A DNA stretch of 64,000 nt from the NCBI GenBank assembly GCA_025174535.1, contig JALBUN010000011.1:930001-994000 (forward strand), in the 5' to 3' direction. The notes under the pieces were generated by a model. That model did no database searches. It was not told the origin of the DNA and saw only the letters and a list, made by a program, of their open reading frames with translations. How positions within the stretch are numbered: position 1 is the first letter of the stretch; every line of letters begins with the position of its first letter. Source of the stretch: Cantharellus purpuraceus. Its lineage: Eukaryota > Basidiomycota > Agaricomycetes > Cantharellales > Hydnaceae. The position numbers were made by a program, and so were the translations under genes. This document shows, piece by piece, positions 9,138 through 19,100 of this stretch.

Positions 9138-9702
9138 GACGCTTATTCAGAAATACAACAAATACGTATGTACAACCTATTTTCCTCAAATTTTATACAA
9201 TACACTTCAATTCAAACTTATTTTCATATTTCAACATGATTCTCAAATTTTATACAATATACTAGATTAAAACATATTTTGATATTTTGGCATAATTCTC
9301 AAAAATAATTGTTTTTTCCCCATTTAGTGGTGGCAACTCCCTTGAGGGAACATCCAAATATCATTGATTCTTTCTTATACAATACTTGTAACATAATTTG
9401 AACTATCTTTAATCCCCACCTGGTATTTGTATATCTAAATACCCTATATAATACCAATTATATTCATATATACATTCCTATTATATCCATGTAAATAATT
9501 ATGTTCATCTCAACCAAATATCTTATCTTTTAAAGTTTATTAAAATATAGAATATATGTTTATATTTATGAAAATTTCACACATCCGAAATCTTTTAAGA
9601 TATCCAAATTGTAACTCCCTGGCTTTATGTATCATTGAAATCCTGATGTATATCTCCTATACATCAGAATATTGTATACTGACATGATTCCGAACAAGCG
9701 TC
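9138..9702. mobile_element. 565-bp TIR element (MITE-like), copy 2
   Basis: It appears identical to copy 1 (1941-2505) and has the same orientation. It is flanked on both sides by TAA (9135-9137, 9703-9705). Removing everything from 1941 to 9705 (keeping one TAA) restores an RT reading frame across the YLDDILVYL region. Confidence 0.9.
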
Positions 9703-9705
9703 TAA

Positions 9706-11196
9706 GTAAACGAGGATGGTCACATTGAGGAGGTCAGCAAAGGTATCATTCATGAACCTCTGGAAGGTGGCCGGAGCATTGGTTAGTCCAAAGGGCATGA
9801 CACACCACTTGAAAGATCCATATCGTGTGCAGAAAGTCATTTTCCATTTGTCGCCTTCTCGGATGTGGACTAGATGGTAGGCATGTCAGAGATCTATTTT
9901 GGAATAGATCTTAGCCTTTCACGGGCTCTCAAGTAGGTCCACAGTGTGGGGTATTGGGTATCAGTCTTTCTTGGTGATCTTGTTAAGTCCACAGAAGTTG
10001 ATGCATAGACAGAGTGATCCGTCCTTTTTGCAGACAAATAGGACCGGAGCGCCATGGGGCAATAGGGATGGGCAGATGAAGCCCATGGCCAAGTTCTTGT
10101 CTATGAATGTTTGGAGAGCCAGTAGCTCTTTTTGGGATAGCAAGTAGATAGGACCAAGCAGAGGGGTGGAGTTGTCATCCAGTTCAATCTTGAGATCGTA
10201 TGGTCGGTGTTCTGCTAGGAAGTCGGCTTTAGACTTGCTGAATATGTTGGTGAACTCATGATACTCCTTAGGAACCATAGATAGGTCCAGTGGAGTTGAT
10301 CGGGCGGAATGAGTGGCAAGGAATATTGGATTGGAGAGGTGGACCTGGAATGTGTGAGAGCCATCCAGTTTGCTTAGTCTGGCAAAGACCATAGCGTCCA
10401 CCATTGATATAAATGGAGGGGTAGACAGAGTATCTATCGGAGTGGAGTCAGCGGAGGCGGAAGATAGTTTTGCACCTAAAGTTGCTGGTGATGTCAGGAA
10501 TGACACAGCCTGTACTGGGGAACAGAATGTGATATGGCCCAATGCCCAGTCAATCAACGGATTGTAGTGGGTGAGCCAATTATGTCCGAGAACCACAGAA
10601 CAGCTGGAGTCAAGGCGAGTAACATAGAATGTAAGGTTCTGGATTTCTCTGACAGAAAAACAGATAGACAGATCTATAGCTCGTGAAATAACAGCATTAG
10701 TAGTGCCATCAAATAATTGGAGCAATATCAGAGCTATGGTGTATGTATGGAGTTTATGTAAATCAGAAAAAGAGGAATCGAGGAAACAATGAGTAGAACC
10801 AGAGTCAATTAATGCTTGGATAGCGGTATTGGGAATGGAGTCAGAGTGGACAAGGAGGGTAAGGGAGTCGGAGTGGGAAAGAGTGGATGCATTCAGGTGG
10901 ACCTCGTCTGTCATACGGGGAGTATCAATGCAGCCCTCAGCCTGTACAGAGGCTATAGGACTGCTTACTATTTTTTCAGGTCCATCGCTTTTGCGTCGGA
11001 CTTGTCCGTCATGGCATTGGCAGCACAGCCCTTTGCCTTTGCTGCGGACGAGGTTGCCTTGTTGCAATCCTTGGCTTGGTGGCCAGGTTTTCCACAGAAC
11101 AGACAGAGGTTGTTGTCCATGTGGCGCTGGCGTTCCTGCTGGGTAAGTTTTCCATCCTTCCCCAGCTTGGTGGAGAGGTCCGGAGTACTCTTGCAA
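9706..11196 (-). pseudogene. Family-2 Ty3/gypsy pol: protease and N-terminal reverse transcriptase
   Basis: Minus-strand order: protease with the active-site motif LIDSGSTHCFLDSSF (about 10795-10840), a linker, the RT entry motif MVPKEYHEFTNIFSKSKA, then PHGAPVLFVCKKDGSL, and the region [20 protein letters not shown] (about 9745-9805). In-frame TGA codons occur after KITKKD (9961) and in IDL-stop-HAYHLV (about 9890). In both places family members carry Arg, so the change is CGA to TGA. Two further Arg-to-Cys changes (SLCLC, FCGLN) fit the same CpG decay. The protein is non-functional. The rest of this RT is at 1504-1937. Confidence 0.9.
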
Positions 11197-12090
11197 GCTC
11201 CAGAGTTATTGCTGGTGCCGGAGTTGTTCTGACCAGAACCGGAAGCAGCAGTGTTACCAGTGTTTGACTTCTGGCCTGAGTTGGCGGTGGTCTTCTTATC
11301 GGACCCCTTGTTGGACTTTGGGGTCTTGTCCGATGCTTTGTCCGATTTGTTGTTGGTCAAATTTTTGTGGGAGACCTCAGATTGACATTCCCAATAACAG
11401 GCATCGATGGATTGGGTGAGTTTGCAAAGGGTAATCAAAGTATCTGGCTTACTGACGCATGATATCTCATCCTTGATGTGGGTTGGAAGTCCAACGTAAA
11501 ATTGGTGTCAGAGTGTGGCATCGCCCCATTGGACTTTTGGGGCTAGCTGCTGGAAACTCACAATGTATTTTGCGATTTTGTGATTTTCCTTCATCCAAAG
11601 TCAATCAAGTTTGTTCTTGGCATCAGCCTCGGGGTTGTAAGGACCAAAATTGGTCCGAAGTTCGGAGATGAAGTCAGAGTAGTCTTCTGACCATATCGGG
11701 TCATCAGAGTTGTCCATGAGCACTGGCTCGAAGTAGTCCAGTGCGGTGCCCTTGAGATAGGACATGGCAAAGGTGACCTTTGCCTGATTGGATGTGAACG
11801 TGTTGGGGTGGTCGCAGAAATTCAACCGGCATTGCACCAAGAATGGCTGGAGCTTTCGCAGATCGGAGCCATCGAAGGGGTCAGGTTCTCAGACCTTGGT
11901 CCAGGACTTAGGAGCTTGTGGGTTACGGATGCTGCTGGCGAGCAGGGAGATGGCTTGTGCCAGATTTGGAGAGGGTGGGGTGTCGTCTTCTTCATTGACG
12001 GCCTCTATGTGGTCCGTCGGTTCTTCAACGACCTCAGGGATGGTGTTGATGCTGGGAGCAGGCACCTCGACAATTCGTGCATGTTCGGAA
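10968..12090 (-). pseudogene. Family-2 gag with zinc knuckle
   Basis: Minus-strand gag frame: a capsid-like segment NQAKVTFAMSYLKGTALDYF (about 11725-11790) and FVSELRTNFG-like text, then a Lys/Ser/Asn-rich linker (11230-11400), then one CCHC knuckle CLFCGKPGHQAKDC (about 11055-11100). The frame overlaps the start of pol in another frame. In-frame TGA codons sit at about 11598 (KLD-stop-LWMK) and 11507 (TL-stop-HQFYVGL), again at sites where CGA would give Arg. No ATG survives at the start. Confidence 0.85.
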
Positions 12091-12142
12091 TTGGCAGTGG
12101 ATCATGGCAATTGTAGGAGTGAGTATGGCAGTTTGAATATAC

Positions 12143-12670
12143 TGTTACGCACTAGGTCCAATTGGGGGTCGGAGATTGGGTCGGAGGTTTGGTTGGAGAA
12201 GGAGAAGGAGTCGGTTATGTTGTGGGGGTTGGAACAGACTTGGCTTCAGCTTATGTGCTGCACCCTCACTAATACCGGTGTCCAAGATTTCAGAGACGGA
12301 GTACGACTTAGAGAGTTAGGATCAGACTTTAGGAACTAGGTGTGATTCGATATTCAAACTGGGGAATGAAGTCCCCAGTCAGGCAACTTAAATACATATT
12401 TGAAATCTAATAATAATTACTCTGGTGATGGGTCTCCAAGGCCAACGGCCTTACATGAGTGTGTCTGAGTCCGATGGGGATGGATGTCTGGGTTCCTATG
12501 GTGATGCTGATGCATCAATCGGAACTGGAGATGGATGGGCAGAATCGGCGGTGACAATTGGACAGGTAAATGGAGATGTGGTGGTTTCCAAATGGAGTAT
12601 AGATTTTGTATGCGTGGGGATCTGAGTGGATTGGACAGGGATCTGGGCATTAATGAATATAGTCATAACA
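12143..12670 (-). repeat. Complete family-2 LTR (528 bp)
   Basis: The LTR runs from TGTTACGCACTAGG to ATAGTCATAACA; the short inverted ends are TGTTACG and TGTTATG. The same left junction with gag leader (GTATATTCAAACTGCC on the minus strand) recurs at 25479/25480, which fixes the boundary. It serves as the 5' LTR of the gag-pol copy to its left and lies at the 3' end of the integrase copy to its right, so one LTR is shared by two partial elements. The five bases on either side do not match. Confidence 0.85.
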
Positions 12671-12704
12671 CCGGAGGGTCATATGGTGCAAAGCAGAGAA
12701 TTGC

Positions 12705-13487
12705 ATGTTGGTGACCCGTAAGAAGGAGCTGCGTGTTGCTAGGTCAGCAATCCAGCTTTGCAAGCACAAGATGGAGAAGGCAGCGGCAGAACAGCAGGAC
12801 AAGGAGGAGGAGAGGGAGCACTTGGAGGCCACATCGAGAAGGAGCAGACCACCCAAGGCCCTGGCTCCAATGGAGCCATTCAGCAGGCCCGGTGTAATTT
12901 GCAACTTGTGTCATGATGCAGGTGTGGAGTGTATGTGGCCTACTGGCCCAACTCGCCACCTTCAGTCCTGCGATCATTGTTGGGGTCAGAAAGGAGGGTG
13001 TAGGATCGATGGCAAGTTCGATCCCCAGAGTCAGAGTGTCAAGCCCTGACTAGTGGTACAAGGAGGGGTGGAGAAAGAATCAGAATGTCATCCAACCAAA
13101 AAGCGGTGGATGGAGACGGGCACTGTGGCAGCTGGGGGTAGCAGTGTTGGATCGGAAGGGGCAACAATCAGTGCAGGTATGGGGCGCATCTCTGCGCCCA
13201 ACAGTACCGTGGGCCAGCTTATCTGGCTGGTTAACCTGCAGTCGGAGCACCTCCGGCAGACAGAGGGGTTGTTAGTGGACTTGGTGAAGACGATGAAACA
13301 GAAGGAGGTTCTGGAGGGTTGGCGGACTGCTGAGTTGTGTCGGCTGCAGAAGTTCATGGCCCCTTTGGATGAGGATTCAGATATGGGGGATGAGAAAGAT
13401 TGGGTGTCAGATGTAGAGAGTGATGATGAGTCAGAGACGGAGCCTGAGGTAGACAAGGGGAAGGGAAAAAGGAAATGCAATGTATAA
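12705..13487 (+). pseudogene. Antisense Cys-cluster ORF of the family-2 retrotransposon, one in-frame TGA
   Basis: The ORF is plus-strand, opposite to gag-pol, between the chromodomain end and the 3' LTR. Frame 12705-13049 is followed in the same frame by 13053-13487; only a TGA at 13047-13049 separates them (CCC-TGA, probably from CGA). Features in order: a basic coiled helix (RKKELRVARSAIQ…), an Arg/Pro patch, a Cys cluster CNLCHDAGVECMWPTGP followed by SCDHCWGQKGGC, a leucine-rich helix (LIWLVNLQSEHLRQTEGLL), and an acidic tail ending in KGKGKRK. The C-x2-C…C…C-x2-C…C pattern resembles Cys-rich hypothetical proteins common in Agaricomycetes. The function is unknown; DNA or RNA binding is inferred. 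Confidence 0.7.
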
Positions 13488-13669
13488 CATAAAAAATGAA
13501 AATGATTTTGATTGTAATATTTTGGAGCGGAGAAAAATGGGGCAGAGTGAGGTTCCTTTGGAGTTTGGGGTAGACTTGTAATTTCCTTTGTGACTTTGTA
13601 ATGAATGATTATGCGAAATAATATAATTAGCATCAGTAATGGAACTTAAAGATTCATAAGAGGGCCAGG
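13488..13669. other. Spacer between antisense ORF and pol end
   Basis: I see no coding signal here on either strand. It separates the 3' ends of two convergent frames. Confidence 0.5.
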
Positions 13670-14739
13670 TTTGTCTGGATAAGCGGAGTGAAAATTGGAG
13701 ACAGATTCAGATGCATGATCAAGTTTGGATGTGGAGATCCATGAGGACTCTTCATTGGTGCCTTCGTATCCAGTCCATTTGACTAGATACTGGAGCTTGC
13801 ACTTGTATCAACAATCAATCTTTGAGTCCAGGATCTCAGATATCTCATATTCATTATCTCCTTCAATGATGATCGGAGGAGGTGGAGGTTGTGTGTGACC
13901 GGAGATCTTGTTTGTAGTAGCAGGTTCAAGCATTGATGTATAGAAGACCAGATGAACTGCTCGGAAGTGGTCAGGGAGGTGGAGGGTGAAGGACCTGCTG
14001 CCTGCACGAGCAATGACCTCATAAGGACCTAAGTATTTCTCAGAGAGTTTCTTCGATGGATGGGTGGTCCAGAAGTGTTCGGCCTTAATGAATACTTTGT
14101 CTCCAAGTTGCAGGTCCAGAGCTGGAATGCAGCATTGGTCTGTGGAGACTTGGTATTGTTTCTGGGCATTGGAGATGGTTTCTTGGAGATGTTGGTGTAG
14201 TTGATCAAGGTCAGTTACAAATTGGTGGGCTTTGGCGGAGGCAAGTTCCTTCTCGAGGTGGACAGAGATGTTCGGATGGTAGCCTTTATTAGCAAAGAAT
14301 GGAGAGATGCCAGTAGTCGCATTCAGAGTGTTGTTGTAGGCAAACTCTGCTATCAGAAGTAGATCAGCCCAGTTGTCCTGTTGATAGTAACAATAGACTC
14401 AGAGATATTGTTCCAGGGACTGATTCATTTGTTCTGTTTGTCCATCTCCTTTGGGATGGTATCTGGAGGTGAAATGAAGCTTCATGTCAAGAGCCTTTCC
14501 TAATGTGCGGAAGAAGGAGGACATGAACTCCAAGCCCCGATCAGACGTGACATGTGATGGGACTCCATGTTTAGAGAATACATGGAGAATGAACAACTTA
14601 GCTAGTGAGGCAGAGGTGATGGTGTCATGCATCAGAATGAATAGTGACTGTTTAGTGAACCTGTCAACAATCATGAGTATGGTGTCATGTCCGAGCGATG
14701 GGGGGAGTTTCTCTATGAAATCCATGGAGATAGAGTTCC
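13670..14739 (-). pseudogene. Family-2 integrase C-terminal half with chromodomain
   Basis: Minus-strand translation starts in the integrase core: SMDFIEKLPPSLGHDTILMI (first Asp), VTSDRGLEFMSSFFR (second Asp), and DGQTEQMNQSLEQYL (Glu). A TGA then interrupts EQYL-stop-VYCYYQQDNW (about 14397). The linker, GPYEVIARAGSRSFTLHLP domain and a chromodomain follow (EISEILDSKID … LQYLVKWTGYEGTNEESSW, about 13735-13840), with another TGA inside it (about 13808). Both stops could derive from CGA. The 5' side is cut at 14739 by a family-1 LTR. Chromodomains in this family are thought to direct integration to heterochromatin. Confidence 0.9.
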
Positions 14740-16171
14740 TGTATGGGAACCACCTTTTCCCTATCAAATTCCATTTATGCAGCACCAATGTGCTATTCTT
14801 TGCTTTTCCATTCCTAAATATCAGCATATATTTGATGCTTGTACCTGGAATGGACTTATTCAAATATTCTCTATTTTTCCATATTTTTTCGGGAATATTC
14901 CATGCAGAACTCAGCTCAGAATCATTTATTTCTGCTGTGCTACAGTTGTGGACCCATAGGCGCCCACAAACCTTCGCACAGCCGGCTCTCCCCTTTTGGA
15001 CCAGGCATTTGGCCTCAATTCAAGCTCAGATGTCTCTGATCAATAAATATTCTCTAACTTAACAACCACAGCCTCTCAGGGCACTATTTTCCATGCAGAT
15101 CATCACATGACATGTGGCTATCCATGGCTGTCCAAACCAGTGCAGAAAACAGGGTGGACACCCTTCTTTTTGCCTGATCAGTGCCTAGCTCAGGGATCAG
15201 ATCAGCTGATGGGTGATCAAATCAGGTGATTGCCTTGGAATATTCTACCCCTTTCCATAACATTCTAGCTGTTTCCCTCTATTATTAGATAGAACTTTCC
15301 AGAACCATTATTCAGCTCCTGATCAGTGTTAGTGCTGTGATCAGATCCTGTGATTGGCTTGGAATATTCTACCCCTTTCTTCCACCTTCCACAACCTTCC
15401 AGTAGTTTCCATCTATTAATAGGTAGAATATTCCAGAAGCATTACTCAGCCCCTGTAAATACAATATATAAGGAGGCCATTCTGCCTCTGAAAGAATAAC
15501 ATATCATCACATTCTACCCATCTTCTGCACACCAGTGTGACTAGAGTGACATACAGTGTCATCCTCTATCTCAGTAACTGTTGATTACCAGTTCAAGGAT
15601 CTTTTACAGTTGTGTAACTGTACTTGATTGCACTCGAAGTAGTGATATTCCTGCTTTGGGCGTGAGTGTAGTATCTGCCTCACGTGACTACGAATCTACA
15701 GGGTGAGATTGTCTGTCGATAGTCCTGCCATTAGTGCTCTTGTTTAAGTTACTAGTGTGTACTGCCTTTGCAGAGCATTAGAAGCTTGAACTTGTGTGAA
15801 GCAGTTGCTAGACTACTTCACACATTGCTGTTACCCGCTTCTGAGTGCCACTGGTTGGACGGTTGGATTCATCCACCTACTTCCTTTAGCCTCTAAGTGC
15901 ATTCCCCTCTTTTTGGAATATCTGGACCCCTAAGTGTCCGTGAACTCTAGACTCTGGAAGTCTTATTCATTTCTTGCTGCTAAGAAACGTATTACCTTTC
16001 TGGGTATAGTCTGCATTGACCAATACAAAGGATTGTAACCAAAGTACAAACGTTAAATCGTTTCTGGAGTTGTGCTGCAGCAGGGTTTGATATTCTTCTC
16101 AGCTGTTCATTCACGGAATTGTGGTGATTTAGAGTTTGCCCTAACACCATAATTTTGCGGGTTCCAAAACA
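14740..16171 (+). repeat. Family-1 LTR copy B (inverted relative to copies A and C)
   Basis: The LTR runs TGTATGGGAACC to GGTTCCAAAACA, 1,432 bp. It is the reverse complement of copy C (23481-24912); in the long stretches I compared I found one difference (15093 versus 24559) and no length change. Its left flank (GTTCC) lies in family-2 integrase and its right flank (GCGGT) lies in family-1 integrase, so the two sides do not match as a target duplication. It is not a simple insertion. Confidence 0.92.
15463..15472 (+). promoter_or_regulatory. TATA box of family-1 LTR (copy B)
   Basis: AATATATAAG lies about 720 bp from the LTR start, in the expected place for a U3/R boundary. The same box is on the minus strand of copy C at about 24180-24189. 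Confidence 0.6.
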
Positions 16172-19100
16172 GCGGTTTCAAGCGTCTGGTTCAACACCTC
16201 AGTTTGACCATCTGCTTGAGGGTGATAGGCTGTAGTTAGAGCTCTTCTAGTATTTATTTGCTTGCATATCTCTTTCCAGAAGGTGCTGGTCCATCTGGGA
16301 TCTCTGTCGGATATAATTTGTTTGGGAATTCCATATTTAGATAGCACATGTTCAAACAGTATCCGAGCAGTTCCCTCCTCATTAATAGTGCTTTGAGTAG
16401 GGACAAAGATGCCAAACTTTGTAAGTTTATCCACTATCACCAGGATGGAATCGTACCCATTGCTCTCGGGTAATTCCATAATGAAATCCATGGTGATAAC
16501 TTCAAAAGGATTTTCTGGAATAGGTATGGGCTGCAACAGTCCAATAGGTGCGTGTCGCCTTGGTTTGGCTTTCTGGCAAATATCACAGCTTACAACAAAC
16601 TTCTTGACATCTCTACTCATTCTAGGCCAATAGAAGGTAGAAGCCAGCTTGTTGTACGTTTTATGATAACCCGCATGAGCTCCTTCAGTGATTTCATCAT
16701 GAATTTCACTTAGAAGATTAGATTGCTCAGCCTTGGGTACACATAGCCTGTAATTGCCATTCCAATCTTCAAAGTAAAGCAATCCATCCTCATTTTCAAA
16801 AAAGAGTGGATGCTTCGGACTGATCCAATTAGACTCCTGTCGTAATTCAGATCTGACCCTTTTGAAGTAAGGATCTTTGGCATACGCATCAACTATTTTC
16901 TGAATCTCTTCCTGAGCAAGGCTAGAGACTAGATTATAGCTTTTGGCTGTCATGTATGGAATGGTGAAATCTTCTTCCAGGCTGGTATTGACTTGGATGG
17001 AAGAAGCATGCACGTTCAGTGGAATTCTCTGGTTCTCTTCTTCATATGCAGCCATTAACATTAAAGTTCTGGCTTCAAAGTGAGGAGAGATATCAGAATA
17101 AAAATCCACAAGTGGATCCTGTTCCGAGTCCAGGATAGTAGGAATGGAGTCATCAGAAGAAGGCCCATCTTGATATGGAACATTCCTTCTGAGTCTGGAA
17201 ATAGGATCTACATTGGAGTGAACCTGTCCTGCTCGGTGTATGATTTTTAATTCAGGGTATGCAGCAAATACAGTTCCCCAAGTTAATAACCGCCGATTAA
17301 CATTTTGGTAGGTCCGACTCCAGATGAGGGCTGCATGGTCTGTAATGGCTACTACTTTCTCCCCTTCAATGTAGGGTTGAAATTTGATAAGACCGTCTCG
17401 TAATGCAAGCACCTCCCTTTCTGTAGGAGAGTAATTCCTTTCAGCTGGTTTCAAGGTACGAGACCAGTAAGCAATGACTCGTTCTACTGAAACCATAGTG
17501 TTTTCAAAGTCTTTATCCCAAGTACCTGGCTTAGGGAGAGTTTCATCTTTTAACACAGGAATCACCAATTGTGGTACAGGTAATCCTTTGTCATAAGTTG
17601 ATTTGAGTTTCTCATACCCTTTGGTACCTTTGAGATCTCTGATTTTGAGAGGTTGAATCTGCTGAAGTATAGCAGCGATTCCGACATCACATGCATCAGA
17701 GTAGACTCTATATCCGAGACCAGGAATGGCATATGCTCTGACTGGCGCACTGACAAGGGCATTTTAGCCAAATCAAAGGCTTCTTGTTGAGTATTGCCCC
17801 ATTCCCAAGTTGAATTCTTTTTGAGCAATTCAAACAAGGGAGCTACAATCCATGCATAGAATAGTATATATGAGGAGAAGTATACCACCATTCCGAGGAA
17901 GATTTGTAGGTCATGCACATTCTTTGGTTCTGCCAATTCCAGTATAGCATCTATCTTCTCCTTGTGAGTTGATAGACCTAACCGTGATACCTTTTGTCCT
18001 AACAGTAGCAATGACTGGTAGGCCAAATGGCACTTAGCAGGAGATAAGGTGATTCCAGACTTTTCTATAGCTCCAAACACTTTGTCTAGATGATCCAAGT
18101 GTTCTTTGAATGTCTTGGAATATATGACAATATCATCAATATAGACCAGGGCAAACACCCATAGAAAAGGTGCTAGGACACCTTGCATCACTCTTTGAAA
18201 GACTGCAGGTCCATTCCGATACCCAAAGGGCATCCGTTTGAACTGATACAGTCCTCTATGAGTTCTGAATGCAGTTTTTTCTTTGGCACTGTCCGACATT
18301 TGCAGCTGTGTGAAACCCGCTAATGCATCCAAGGTGGATAACCAACGAGATCCAGTGAGTGCCTGCAAAGTGGAATCTTGTCTTGGCAAGGGAAATTCAT
18401 CCGGGACAGCAATCTCATTGAGTTTCCTATAGTCTATGATGCTTGTTCGGAATCATGTCAGTATACAATATTCTGATGTATAGGAGATATACATCAGGAT
18501 TTCAATGATACATAAAGCCAGGGAGTTACAATTTGGATATCTTAAAAGATTTCGGATGTGTGAAATTTTCATAAATATAAACATATATTCTATATTTTAA
18601 TAAACTTTAAAAGATAAGATATTTGGTTGAGATGAACATAATTATTTACATGGATATAATAGGAATGTATATATGAATATAATTGGTATTATATAGGGTA
18701 TTTAGATATACAAATACCAGGTGGGGATTAAAGATAGTTCAAATTATGTTACAAGTATTGTATAAGAAAGAATCAATGATATTTGGATGTTCCCTCAAGA
18801 GAGTTGCCACCACTAAATCAGGAAAAAAACAATTATTTTTGAGAATTATGCCAAAATATCAAAATATGTTTTAATCTAGTATATTGTGTAAAATTTGAGA
18901 ATCATGTTGAAATATGAAAATAAGTTTGAATTGAAGTGTATTGTATAAAATTTGAGGAAAATAGGTTGTACATACGTATTTGTTGTATTTCTGAATAAGC
19001 GTCTATACACATTCTTGGTTTCCCATTACGATAGGCTATAAGTGCTGGAAAACCCCAAGGACTTTTGGATGGTTCAATGACTCCAAGACTGAGCCAAGCA

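Noticed and set aside
10370..12339. Several plus-strand ORFs of 65-183 aa opposite gag-pol
   Set aside because: They are reverse frames of family-2 gag and protease and show no domain or codon signal of their own.
12705..13049. Zn2Cys6 transcription factor
   Set aside because: Cys spacing (C-x2-C-x6-C, then C-x2-C-x6-C) resembles but does not match the classical C6 cluster order, and the ORF is part of the retroelement.
14484..15062. Plus-strand ORFs of 66-192 aa overlapping integrase and LTR copy B, and their mirror at 24590-24970
   Set aside because: They run through LTR sequence or antisense to integrase and repeat exactly wherever the LTR occurs, so they are shadows.
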